A stretch of 64,000 nt of DNA, taken from assembly GCA_013176395.1 (NCBI GenBank), contig JABMLP010000043.1, positions 1 to 64,000 of the forward strand. The letters run 5' to 3'. A program made the translations under genes and the position numbers. The notes beneath the pieces were generated by a model. It had not been told where the DNA came from. It searched no databases and was given only the letters and a program-made list of their open reading frames with translations. Of this stretch, positions 1-24,136 are shown piece after piece (position 1 is the first letter of the stretch; every line of letters starts with the position of its first letter). Source of the DNA: Venturia oleaginea. Taxonomy: Eukaryota > Ascomycota > Dothideomycetes > Venturiales > Venturiaceae.

Positions 1-212
1 ATATAGATAAAAATTTAGTCCTAGAAAATTGAGTATTCTGATTAGCTTAAGTATAGTATAGAGAAAGCAAATATCATTTTGATTTATTTATTTCTAAGTT
101 TATTTTATTTACCCTAATAAAACCCTTTATATTTAAATAGATTGGTAAGTAACCTTTAAAATATGGATGAATTTAATAAGCTTCAAATCATCCCTAATAT
201 ATTAACATAATA

Positions 213-1248
213 ATGTATATGAACAATATACCTATTCAATATAAAAAAAAAATAACAATGTCATTTCAAAAATATAAATTGTTTGCTATCTTTTCGTTTT
301 TTGCTATCATAAGTTTACTTTTAATTGTAATTGACATAGAATTGGTATACGAACAAACTATTGTAAAACTAGAAAGAATTATTTCTAATGGAACAGTAGT
401 TTACTTATCACACAAATTGTCTTTAGTTTCGGCATGGTTACTAATAAGTTACTTTTCTTATTTAAAATTTTTACCTAAATCCATAGTGTCAGTTATTAAT
501 AGGTTAAGTTTCTTTGAATTATTTATAATTCTGTTAACCATTTTTATGTGTTTTATGTTTATAATGACATTAGCTCATGATTATATTGCCCCACTTACAA
601 ATGATCCCAGTCTTTATCACTGGATGGCTTCTAATTCTAATAAACCGTGTTCATGTGGTAATCCTACTTTACCTGTCCCTTCAAACCCTAGTGGTAATGC
701 TACTAACGGTTTAATAATGGCTGGGACTGCTACTGCAGGGTTCAAATTAACTCAAAAAGTACCAACAGCGGGAGGGAAACTGATGTGTGTGTGTGGTTGA
801 ATAATTGCCAGGAGGATTAGCTATAGCAGCTAAAAATCTAAGTGGTAATTTAACTGAAAATATTGTAAAAAGTAATTTTATTTCCAATAGTTAAATCATG
901 GCTATCCTAAAAGATACCCTTCATTTAACAGGTAATGATGCTTTAGATTTATTAAATATAATTCAATCTTTTCAAAAACTACAATTTTTATTTATTATTC
1001 TAATCTGCTATAACATAATCTTCACCCATATTAACTTAGTTAAATTAGAAGGTTTCTTAGTAAGATTTTTACCAGCAATTGTTGTAATATGGTACGTAAG
1101 ATCTATGTCTGTTTACCAGAAAACTAGTTTAATTTTTCTTATTTGTTTTATTATATTATTAACAATTTGTAACGCATATTCGAGATACTACTTAGGGTTT
1201 TTCATTGATAACTTTGATGGGATTATCAAATTCTATTCTAATAAGTAA
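213..1248 (+). pseudogene. Decayed membrane-protein ORF (family copy 1)
   Basis: Two open stretches (213-800 and 898-1248) look like one broken gene. The first starts at ATG 213 and encodes about 195 aa with hydrophobic segments near residues 22-43 and 105-125, then a Gly/Ala-rich stretch ending in a Cys-rich tail. The Gly/Ala-rich protein resumes in another frame from about 812 (PGGLAIAAKNLSGN) and stops just before ATG 898. The second part encodes 116 aa with two or three hydrophobic segments around a short basic loop. This two-segment tail resembles the C-terminal ends of ORFs near 21.4, 27.0, 51.2 and 63.8 kb, so I infer a shared family. No function is recognised. If TGA at 798 is read as Trp, the frame still ends within about 12 codons, so a frameshift is needed to rejoin the pieces. 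Confidence 0.5.
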
Positions 1249-1266
1249 TTATTTATAATTACCCCC

Positions 1267-1410
1267 CTATTTTAGCTTTAGTACCTTTATTACTATTAAT
1301 TGAATTAACTAGTTATTTACCTAGAGCTTTAACTCTAGGTATCAGATTATTTGCTAATATGGTTGCCGGTTGTATTTGAATTAAATTTTTAGCAACATTC
1401 TTGTACCAAA
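1267..1410 (+). pseudogene. atp6 internal fragment
   Basis: The translation (IELTSYL, RLFANMVAG, LATFLYQM) matches residues about 160-205 of the intact atp6 at 24784-25557, with scattered substitutions. The segment covers the conserved Arg-containing helix of ATP synthase subunit a but lacks both ends. One codon is TGA in a place where atp6 has a sense codon. It joins directly, out of frame, to a cob 3' fragment. I read it as a duplicated, non-functional piece created by recombination. Confidence 0.8.
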
Positions 1411-1411
1411 T

Positions 1412-1630
1412 GGAGGTTCTTTATTTAGACCTTTAATTAAATTTGCATTCTGGTTATTTGTTACTGATTTTATTATTTTAATATGGATTGGTTCTCAACA
1501 TCCAAACAGTCCTTATGTTGAAATAGGTAAAATAGCAACAGCATTCTACTTTAGTTGGTTCTTAGTAATAGTTCCTGTACTAGGTTTAATAGAAAATACT
1601 TTCATGGATCTAGCAACTGAAACAAAATAA
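1412..1630 (+). pseudogene. cob 3' fragment (cytochrome b C-terminus)
   Basis: The frame encodes 72 residues ending in TAA, with cytochrome b C-terminal landmarks FRPLIKFAFW, SQHPNSPYVEIG and LGLIENTFMD. This is the last pair of membrane helices of cytochrome b. No other cob sequence lies in the window. The 5' edge abuts an atp6 fragment rather than an intron core, so a duplicated tail is the simpler reading. A genuine terminal cob exon, with the rest of cob upstream of base 1, cannot be excluded from this window. Confidence 0.7.
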
Positions 1631-1984
1631 TTATAATTAAAAATCCCCCTACTTCTATCAAAATATTAAGTATTACATTAAAAATATTTTAAATTATTAA
1701 TTAACAAATAAATTATAATTGAAACAAATCCATTCATAATTTTTTTAAATAAAACATTAAAAATTTTAATTAAATGTTAAAATAAAGTTGAAATATGAAA
1801 ATAACTAAAAATTTAGTATAGTATTCTTATTTTTTATATTGATATAATGAATATTATAGTAATCATTTGTTTATTTTGTTCAATTTTAATAAACTATAAT
1901 TTATAAGATATAAGTAATTTATTTATTAAATCCTATGTTAAATTGAAATAAAAGAGTATATTATTATTATAATTGAAAATTTTA
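1631..1984 (+). other. AT-rich spacer, no gene seen
   Basis: About 350 bases of very AT-rich sequence between the cob fragment and trnP. I see no ORF, tRNA or strong repeat in it. Confidence 0.6.
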
Positions 1985-2059
1985 ACGGTAGATGACAAAT
2001 TGGCTCGTCGCTCCTTTTGGGTAGGAGATATATAGCGTGTTCGAATCGCGCCTACCGTA
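1985..2059 (+). tRNA. trnP: tRNA-Pro (UGG)
   Basis: The acceptor stem ACGGTAG/CTACCGT pairs over 7 bp. The anticodon arm is CTCCT-TTTGGGT-AGGAG, giving UGG. The T arm is GCGTG-TTCGAAT-CGCGC. Confidence 0.93.
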
Positions 2060-2076
2060 TATTTCTATTTTTAGAT

Positions 2077-2152
2077 GGGTGTCATGGCAGAGTGGTAATT
2101 GCGGAGTACTGTTAATACTTTTTTTCAGAGGTTCAATTCCTCTTGACGCCTT
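2077..2152 (+). tRNA. trnN: tRNA-Asn (GUU)
   Basis: The acceptor is GGGTGTC/GACGCCT. The anticodon arm is GAGTA-CTGTTAA-TACTT, giving GUU. The T loop is TTCAATT in a paired stem. Confidence 0.92.
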
Positions 2153-2188
2153 TAATATTTTACATATATTAATTATAAATTTAACACC

Positions 2189-2242
2189 TAATTTAATTTA
2201 ATTTAATTTAATTTAATTTAATTTAATTTAATTTAATTTAAT
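2189..2242 (+). repeat. Pentanucleotide microsatellite (TTTAA)n
   Basis: Roughly ten uninterrupted copies of a TTTAA/ATTTA unit lie between trnN and trnL. This is a simple tandem repeat with no spacers. Confidence 0.95.
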
Positions 2243-2286
2243 AATCACTTTTCTTTTTTAAGTAAAAGAGAGCGTATTTATTATTA

Positions 2287-2370
2287 ACGAACATGTTGAA
2301 ATTGGTAAACAATCTCCTCTTAAGCAGGAGTGGAAGTAATTCCTTAAGAGTTCGAGTCTCTTTGTTCGTA
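2287..2370 (+). tRNA. trnL: tRNA-Leu (UAA)
   Basis: The acceptor ACGAACA/TGTTCGT is perfect. The anticodon arm is CTCCT-CTTAAGC-AGGAG, giving UAA. It has the long variable arm typical of tRNA-Leu. Confidence 0.94.
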
Positions 2371-2398
2371 TTGTTTCAAAGATAGTGTATCCTTCATA

Positions 2399-2470
2399 AG
2401 CGATATAGTGTAACGGTTAGCACAACAGCCTCATGACCTGTTAGATTCGGTTCAATTCCAGTATTCGCTA
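2399..2470 (+). tRNA. trnM: tRNA-Met (CAU), copy 1
   Basis: The D arm (GTGT/GCAC) and the anticodon loop CTCATGA are clear, giving CAU. The acceptor AGCGATA pairs with the 3' side only if an extra T is bulged, and the T stem has mismatches. It may be functional but is weaker than its neighbours. The two other CAU tRNAs are at 23368 and 24064. Confidence 0.78.
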
Positions 2471-2479
2471 TTCTCTATA

Positions 2480-2550
2480 GGTCTTTTAGTATAAAGGTCG
2501 TACAGCTCCCCTTCAAGAAGCTAGTACCAGTTCGATTCTGGTAAAGATCA
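2480..2550 (+). tRNA. trnE: tRNA-Glu (UUC)
   Basis: The acceptor is GGTCTTT/AAAGATC and the T arm ACCAG-TTCGATT-CTGGT. The anticodon loop reads CCTTCAA, giving UUC, but with C at position 33 instead of the near-universal U. The anticodon stem GCTCC/GAAGC also has one C-A mismatch. Confidence 0.88.
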
Positions 2551-2790
2551 TTAATTTAAAATAAAAATATTATATATGCATAGAATTTTAAAATAAAAGA
2601 AAGTATAAAAAAAATATAAATATTTATTATTATAATACTAAAAAGCTGAAATCAGTTATCAAATTTAAATTTTAATAACCAAGGTTTTGGTCCCAATAGC
2701 TAATAGGAACAATATTGATTCCATTGGCAATCAAGAGCTAATCAGAAAAGAAGATAGGATAAAACAAAAATATTTGTTTTAAATTTACCA

Positions 2791-18307
<15,517 letters not shown>

Positions 18308-18854
18308 ATTAAATAAAGAATTTTTGGTATTGTTAAATACTTTGGGTATTAATCTAGATTAATCTGCCCCCTTAAAAGTTCAGTTGTCCTTCTTTTTTTT
18401 TAACTTTCAATCATGATTTTATTAAATGTTATAAATATTTGTATATCTTTGTTATCAATTTATATTATCAGTTATGATAAAATATAAAATAAAAAGAAAA
18501 GTATTTTTTTAATACATAAATTATTAAGATATTATAATAATATTAGAATAAGTTTTATTACTTAAATTAATCTTAACTTTAGTTTTAAATAATTATAATA
18601 TAAAAACTAATTTATAATTGATATTTATTCTTTTTAGGATATCATCAAAAAAAATTTAATGAGATCGATATCTTAATAATATTCTATGAAATATTACCCC
18701 CTCCACTCTCTAAAATAGAGTTCTGTAACCTATTTTAAACTTTTTCTTATTTAAAATCAATATATTCAGTTTAAATAATTTTATAATTTTCAAGAAATGA
18801 AAATGATACTCAAATTCATTGAATAAAAATGAATTTAAAATAAATAAATAAATT
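18308..18854 (+). other. cox1-nad4 spacer
   Basis: About 550 bases of AT-rich sequence. I see no tRNA and no ORF on either strand that looks real. It presumably holds the cox1 3' end signal and the nad4 leader. Confidence 0.6.
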
Positions 18855-20321
18855 ATGCTTATATCATTATTACTTGTGCCTTTAATCGGGTCTCTGTTAT
18901 TACTATTCATTCCAGAAAATAATTCTCAAAATGAAGGGAGAATGAAAGTAATAGCTTTATCAACATCTTTAATTAATCTATTCATTTCTATTTTATTATG
19001 GGTTCAATTTGATTCAAATATAAGTGGATATCAATTTATATTAGAATTTAACGAATTAAGTTTCTGTCATTTTAATATAGGAATAGATGGGATTTCATTA
19101 TATTATGTGTTACTGACAACCTTTGTAACTCCAATAGCTTTATTATCAAACTATAAAAATATATACAAAAATGTTAAATACTTTTTAATTTCATTCTTAA
19201 TTTTAGAAACTTTACAAATAGCATTATTTGTAGTATTAGACTTATTCTTATTTTATATCTTTTTTGAAAGTGTATTACCTGTATTATTTATTGTTATTAT
19301 AGTATACGGTTCAGGTGTTAATAGAATAAGAAGTGCTTTATTATTCTTTTTATATACTTTAGCTGGATCTTTATTTATGTTATTAGCTATTTTACAAATT
19401 TATAGTTATGTAGGTTCTACAGATTTCCAATTTATATCATTAAATGAAATAAGTTTAGAAAGTCAAAAAATTTTATGGTTAGCATTTTTCTTAGCATTTG
19501 CAGTTAAAACACCTTTATGGCCTTTCACTGGTTGGTTATATAGAGCTCATGCTGATAGTCCTTTAGCAGGATCTATATTATTAGCTGGAACTATATTAAA
19601 ATTTGCTACTTATGGTTATATTAGAGTTTTAATTAATTTACTGCCTGATGCTTCTCATTATTTTGGCCCTTTAGTTCAAACTATTGCTGTAGTAACTTTA
19701 ATTTATTCTTCTTTAGCTACTATAATACAACAAGATACTAAATCTTTAATCGCTTATTCAAGTATAGCTCACATGAGTGTAGTTATTTTAGGTTTATTCT
19801 CTAACAGTATTCAAGGTATTGAAGGTGCTATATTATTATCTTTAGCACATGGTTTTGTTTCTCCTGCTTTATTCATTTGTGTAGGTGGAATCATTTATGA
19901 AAGAACAGGGACAAGAATTATTCATTATATGAGAGGTTTAGTAACTTATATGCCAGTATTCACTATTTTATTCTTTATATTTACTTTAGCTAATACTGGG
20001 GTTCCTTTATCTTTAAATTTCTTAGGAGAACAATTATCTTTAATTGGTATATGGAACCATAGCCCAATTGTAGCAGCTGTTGGTGCAACAGGTATTGTTT
20101 TATCTGCTTGTTATTCTATTTATCTTTATAATAGATTATCATACGGATTATACTCTCCTCACTTAAAACCAGTACAAGATATTAGTAGATTGGAGTTTAA
20201 TTTATTAATAGCTTTATTAATACCTACAATAGTACTAGGTATATTTCCTAACGTTATTTTAGATTCTCTTCATTTATCTGTAAGTAGTTTAATATACAAT
20301 ATTGCTATTTACCCCATATAA
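18855..20321 (+). CDS. nad4: NADH dehydrogenase subunit 4
   Basis: A proton-pumping antiporter-like subunit of complex I in the inner membrane. It is 488 aa, standard for fungi. Landmarks include FHFNIGIDGISLYYVLLTT, FFESVLPVLFIVI, AVKTPLWPFTGWLYRAHAD (the conserved Lys and His region), SLIAYSSIAHMSVVILG and LSLNFLGE. Multiple membrane helices run throughout. There is no intron. Start ATG 18855 gives the usual short hydrophobic N-terminus. Confidence 0.97.
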   Translation: MLISLLLVPLIGSLLLLFIPENNSQNEGRMKVIALSTSLINLFISILLWVQFDSNISGYQFILEFNELSFCHFNIGIDGISLYYVLLTTFVTPIALLSNYKNIYKNVKYFLISFLILETLQIALFVVLDLFLFYIFFESVLPVLFIVIIVYGSGVNRIRSALLFFLYTLAGSLFMLLAILQIYSYVGSTDFQFISLNEISLESQKILWLAFFLAFAVKTPLWPFTGWLYRAHADSPLAGSILLAGTILKFATYGYIRVLINLLPDASHYFGPLVQTIAVVTLIYSSLATIIQQDTKSLIAYSSIAHMSVVILGLFSNSIQGIEGAILLSLAHGFVSPALFICVGGIIYERTGTRIIHYMRGLVTYMPVFTILFFIFTLANTGVPLSLNFLGEQLSLIGIWNHSPIVAAVGATGIVLSACYSIYLYNRLSYGLYSPHLKPVQDISRLEFNLLIALLIPTIVLGIFPNVILDSLHLSVSSLIYNIAIYPI

Positions 20322-20480
20322 GTGACCCATTAAATAATACAATAATGGGCTTATCGATATTATATTTAAGTTCTTAACTAATATTAAATAATATTAGCTT
20401 ATTTAAAATTTACCATTTTATTATGAACCCCCTTATCCCTATAAAGCTAAATAAAAATTTAATTTATTTAAAATCAAAAA

Positions 20481-20705
20481 TATAAATTTAAATATTAATT
20501 ATCTATTAGCTTAAAACTTTATTTATCAATATTATAAAACTTTTATAAAACATTATATTCACTACTAATAAAATCATTAGTAGAAAAGGTGAAACGAATG
20601 TATATTACCGAGAATTTAATGGATAAATAAGGCAGTTATTTAAAATAGCTCAGTTATGAAAAGTAATAAATAAATTAACCAACGTTAATTAACAAATCAT
20701 TCAAT
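20481..20705 (+). repeat. Duplicated 225-bp leader, copy A (upstream of orf340)
   Basis: A block ending exactly at the orf340 start codon is nearly identical to 60082-60306, which ends exactly at the rps3 start codon. I count only about three substitutions. It contains an 8-bp hairpin (CTACTAAT/ATTAGTAG, 20562-20583) and the string GGTGAAACGAATGTATATTA. Homology continues patchily upstream to about 20430. It may carry a promoter, processing site or translation leader; that is inference. Confidence 0.9.
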
Positions 20706-21728
20706 ATGTTTATCAATACTACCCTTAGTATCAGTTTAATAATAAAGTTTATCTATTTAATTTTTTTTATTCTAATAACTATTTATTTACTCTCATTGGA
20801 GGATGAAATTAATACAAGGGTTAATAGTAAACCACTACGACAAAGTAGTAGTAAATTACCCAAACATTTAAGAGATGGCATTATTATTTATGGGCCTGCA
20901 TTAATTGCATACCAAAGTTTAATAGATAGATGGTCTTCTACTGGTACCAGTTCTAACTCTCAAACAGCTCCAAAAGAAAACGAATCTCAAACAATTGTAA
21001 CCCCCAAAGAAAACGATAATAAATTGGACATAAAAAACTTAAAAGCTACAATCCAAAATCAAAAAGAAGAAATAGGCTTACATAAAGCTCATATAAAAAA
21101 CTTAGAAAGTGAAAAAAAAACAATGGAAACTCAACACCAAGAAAAATATGAAAAAATAATCTCTACAGCTAATAATTACATTAACTCCAAAGAAAAAGTA
21201 ACTTTTTCTTTGGATAAATTAAATGAAATCGAACAGCTTAAAGCTAAAAATTCTGGTGCTTCTTTAACAAAAGAAGAAGAAGACCTAGTAAAATTAGAAG
21301 CAAAATATAGAAAAGATGTATTAGATGCAACTAATGCCCAAAAAGAATGTGAACAAGAAATCAAAAACTCCTTAAACGAAAATAAACCTTCAAAAAGTAG
21401 TGTAATCGACTTTGATTTACAATCTTTTTTAAATTCATTATCTACAGAAGAATTATTAGCTTTTGCTGGTATCTTATTAAATAGTTTAGTCTTAAGTCAT
21501 ACGATCTCTATTATATTAACACTGTATGGTGATTATCTTATTAACAAATTTAATTTGGAAAACCGATACCCAAGATTAGCCAAATTAATTAACCTAAGAA
21601 GAACATTACAAGCTTATTATTTAAGAATAAGTTTCATTTGGATTTTTTTAGCTGTGATACCGCAACTAGTTGTTTACATTATGATCTTAGAACCTAGACT
21701 AGGGGAAATTTTCAATATTTTTATGTAA
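20706..21728 (+). CDS. orf340, coiled-coil membrane protein of unknown function
   Basis: 340 aa, function not recognised. There is an N-terminal hydrophobic segment at about residues 8-30. A short conserved-looking stretch follows (LRDGIIIYGPALIAYQSL), then a long charged region with heptad-like pattern (about 105-225, rich in E, K, N, Q) likely to form a coiled coil. Two C-terminal membrane segments come last, separated by a loop with NRYPRLAKLINLRRTLQAYY. This C-terminal unit recurs in decayed ORFs at 51.1 and 63.7 kb and more weakly at 1.0 and 27.0 kb. It is the most intact member of that family here. Its leader is shared with rps3. Confidence 0.8.
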   Translation: MFINTTLSISLIIKFIYLIFFILITIYLLSLEDEINTRVNSKPLRQSSSKLPKHLRDGIIIYGPALIAYQSLIDRWSSTGTSSNSQTAPKENESQTIVTPKENDNKLDIKNLKATIQNQKEEIGLHKAHIKNLESEKKTMETQHQEKYEKIISTANNYINSKEKVTFSLDKLNEIEQLKAKNSGASLTKEEEDLVKLEAKYRKDVLDATNAQKECEQEIKNSLNENKPSKSSVIDFDLQSFLNSLSTEELLAFAGILLNSLVLSHTISIILTLYGDYLINKFNLENRYPRLAKLINLRRTLQAYYLRISFIWIFLAVIPQLVVYIMILEPRLGEIFNIFM

Positions 21729-22648
21729 TGCTTTATTTTATAAATAATTTCCCCATTTTAAGGTGTAATAACCCACAATCTAAATCTTGAGCACAACTAT
21801 AAGGTTCACCATAAGGTTTACTTTGTTTTATAATGGTTGTAATTAATTTATATTTATCTTAAAAATTTTAAATAAGTTATTATTAATAATTTGTTTATTT
21901 TTACCTCTGTGAAAAATTGTTTTAAAAATTAAGTTTTTTATTGAAAACAAAATGTTTTTTTAAAGATGTTTAAGAGATAATTTTTAGGAACAAATATCTT
22001 TAAATTCAAATAAATTAAATCATCCCCCTATTTTTTACCATTTGTAACAATTGGTTATATTGTAATAGCTAGCCTATGGTAATGAACCTGTTTATTAATA
22101 ATAAAATAGTTAAGAGATGTTCTTTAACTTTATTTATTTCATTTTTAATAAAAACTATTATTTCTTATTAATCTTAATAAGATTAATATGCACCAATTTT
22201 AGTTAGGGGTTAATTGAAATTTTATTTATAAGTAGTATTTTTTACTTAAATTAAAAAAATATCTTTAAATACTTGTGTGTATAAAAATATGTATCCTATT
22301 TGTTAAATTATAAAATTTTATAAAATTATTTGGTGTCAATGTAAATAATAATTAACAATAATTGTTTAATAATTATATAGAACATAAAAATTAATTCTAA
22401 ATTTTTGGACAATGTCATATAACATTAATGTTATAATTTACCTTCTTTCATTTATAGTTTTAATATTTTTATTACATTAAATATAATATATAAAACATAT
22501 ATAAAATTATATATAATAGTTATCCGAGAATAAAACTTCTTTAAATATTCAATCTAATAATAAATTAAAATAAATTATTAAAATAAAAGAAAATAAGGTC
22601 TGATATAATATAAGTGTAAAAGAGTATTTAATATAAAATATTATTAAA
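21729..22648 (+). other. Large AT-rich spacer
   Basis: About 920 bases between orf340 and the tRNA cluster. It is strongly AT-rich with poly-A and poly-T runs. No tRNA or convincing ORF was found; the few G/C-rich strings do not match other parts of the window by eye. Confidence 0.6.
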
Positions 22649-22720
22649 GGGGATATCTGATAATTGGTAATCAATTGTAGTTGCATTACAAGTATGATAG
22701 TTCGAGTCTATCTATCTCCA
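22649..22720 (+). tRNA. trnA: tRNA-Ala (UGC)
   Basis: The acceptor is GGGGATA/TATCTCC. The anticodon arm is TTGTA-GTTGCAT-TACAA, giving UGC. The T arm is GATAG-TTCGAGT-CTATC. Confidence 0.93.
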
Positions 22721-22751
22721 TATAAACTATTATAAAACCTAATGATAGTTA

Positions 22752-22823
22752 GCTTCAGTTGCTTAATGGTAAAAGCGTTAATTTGAAGCATTAAAGAAGT
22801 GAGTTCAATTCTCTCCTGAGGCA
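22752..22823 (+). tRNA. trnF: tRNA-Phe (GAA)
   Basis: The acceptor is GCTTCAG/CTGAGGC. The anticodon arm is TTAAT-TTGAAGC-ATTAA, giving GAA. The T stem has one T-T mismatch. Confidence 0.92.
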
Positions 22824-22867
22824 CTATATCTTATTTTTATAAATAAAAAGTTTATAAAAGTAAGTTA

Positions 22868-22940
22868 GCCAAAATAGTTTAAATGGTTAAAACGGATTCC
22901 TTGTAAGAATCTAATACTGGTTCAATTCCTGTTTTTGGCT
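22868..22940 (+). tRNA. trnT: tRNA-Thr (UGU)
   Basis: The acceptor is GCCAAAA/TTTTGGC. The anticodon arm is GATTC-CTTGTAA-GAATC, giving UGU. The T loop is TTCAATT. Confidence 0.93.
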
Positions 22941-22942
22941 TA

Positions 22943-23016
22943 TGAGTTGTAGTTTAATTTGGGAAAACACCATTTTTTGGTGGTGGCTTATATCAGTTCG
23001 AATCTGGTCAACTCAG
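22943..23016 (+). tRNA. trnQ: tRNA-Gln (UUG)
   Basis: The acceptor TGAGTTG/CAACTCA is perfect. The anticodon loop TTTTGGT gives UUG with a stem using G-U pairs; an alternative fold of the same arm gives an 8-nt loop. The T arm is ATCAG-TTCGAAT-CTGGT. Only 2 nt separate it from trnT. Confidence 0.88.
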
Positions 23017-23096
23017 TATGAATATTCTCTACGGAGAATTAATATATAGTGATCTTCTAAAATAAAATATATGATTTATATTAATAGTTTATATTA

Positions 23097-23169
23097 GGAA
23101 ACAGAACTCGATTGGTTGAGTGTCTCCCTTTTAAGGAGAATGGTCTTGGTTCGATCCCAAGTGTTTTCA
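23097..23169 (+). tRNA. trnK: tRNA-Lys (UUU)
   Basis: The acceptor is GGAAACA/TGTTTTC. The anticodon arm is TCTCC-CTTTTAA-GGAGA, giving UUU. The T arm is CTTGG-TTCGATC-CCAAG. Confidence 0.93.
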
Positions 23170-23259
23170 TACTTATAAAAAATAGGATATAATAATTTTA
23201 TATAAATAGATAATGTAAATTAAATAATTATGTTTTTATTTTATTAGAATTAATATTTA

Positions 23260-23342
23260 GGGCAGGTGATCCGATTGGTAATGGTGGTTTTCTGTAAAAA
23301 AATTGGTTTATACCGTAAAAGGTTCGATTCCTTTACTGCTCA
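23260..23342 (+). tRNA. trnY: tRNA-Tyr (GUA)
   Basis: The anticodon arm is GTTTT-CTGTAAA-AAAAT, giving GUA, with a long variable arm as usual for this tRNA. The acceptor is GGGCAGG/ACTGCTC with one mismatch at the base of the stem. The T arm is AAAGG-TTCGATT-CCTTT. Confidence 0.9.
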
Positions 23343-23367
23343 ATTCAATTTTTTAATTATTTTTATT

Positions 23368-23441
23368 AAGACTGTAGCATAATAGGTTAATGCAATTCGC
23401 TCATAATGGATCTTATAAGGGTTCAATTCCCTTCGGTCTTA
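23368..23441 (+). tRNA. trnM: tRNA-Met or tRNA-Ile (CAU), copy 2
   Basis: The acceptor is AAGACTG/CGGTCTT. The anticodon arm is ATTCG-CTCATAA-TGGAT, giving CAU. The T arm is AAGGG-TTCAATT-CCCTT. One of the three CAU tRNAs here may be the lysidine-modified tRNA-Ile; sequence alone does not say which. Confidence 0.9.
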
Positions 23442-23477
23442 TTTTATTATAAATATTATTTTTATATTTTCTTTAAA

Positions 23478-23564
23478 GGGCATTTGGTCGAGTCTGGTTT
23501 ATGGCGCTTATCTTGAAAATAAGTACTTCTAAAAAAGTCGTGAGTTCAAATCTCACAGTGCCCG
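23478..23564 (+). tRNA. trnS: tRNA-Ser (UGA)
   Basis: The acceptor is GGGCATT/AGTGCCC. The anticodon arm is CTTAT-CTTGAAA-ATAAG, giving UGA. It has a long variable arm, and the T arm is GTGAG-TTCAAAT-CTCAC. Confidence 0.94.
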
Positions 23565-23654
23565 ATCAAATAAAATAACTAAAAATCATTATAATCACTT
23601 TGAATAAAATATAATAAAAAATTTTTTAACAAAAAAAATAATTTAGTAAAAGAG

Positions 23655-23726
23655 GTAATATTAGTTTAATTGGCAAAATAACGTCTTGTGGCGACGCTGA
23701 TCAGAGTTCAAATCTCTGATTTTACC
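23655..23726 (+). tRNA. trnH: tRNA-His (GUG)
   Basis: The acceptor is GTAATAT/ATTTTAC with one T-T mismatch. The D arm is GTT/AAC. The anticodon loop TTGTGGC gives GUG. The T arm is CAGAG-TTCAAAT-CTCTG. Confidence 0.88.
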
Positions 23727-24063
23727 CTTTAAATATTTAGAATGATATAGAGTCATTCATTTATCTTAAAAGAGAGTTAAGATAGTTAAAACTGGGATTA
23801 ACTCATTTAATTTAGTAAGGTTATAAGTAATAATTAAATATAATAGATACCTGAAGGTATGGTATAAAAAAAATATAAGTTTTCTTTTTCAAAATACAGT
23901 AAATTTACATATAAATTATCAGTTCTAACACTTTAGTTTGTTTATTTTATTTTTATATTAATGTGCAATATGATGACCTATATTTACTTATGAATTTTTA
24001 TAGTAAATTCAGTTCCTATTTACAAAACTATTCTTACAATTATCTAACTCCCTATCTCGATTA
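23727..24063 (+). other. Spacer between trnH and trnM copy 3
   Basis: About 340 AT-rich bases. I see no gene in it. Confidence 0.55.
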
Positions 24064-24136
24064 GCTGATATAGTTTAACTGGTTAAAACTTATCATTCAT
24101 GACGATAAAATAAAAGTTCAATTCTTTTTATCAGCT
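24064..24136 (+). tRNA. trnM: tRNA-Met (CAU), copy 3
   Basis: The acceptor is GCTGATA/TATCAGC. The anticodon loop TTCATGA gives CAU; the stem closes as TATCA/CGATA with an A-C pair next to the loop, a feature shared with copy 1. The T arm is AAAAG-TTCAATT-CTTTT. Confidence 0.9.

Noticed and set aside
2189..2242. Regular repeat that could suggest a CRISPR array
   Set aside because: The unit is 5 nt with no spacers; it is a microsatellite in a mitochondrial genome.
20562..20583. Hairpin in the shared leader considered as a terminator
   Set aside because: AT-rich stem without a T run, located upstream of start codons; left as an unnamed element within the leader.
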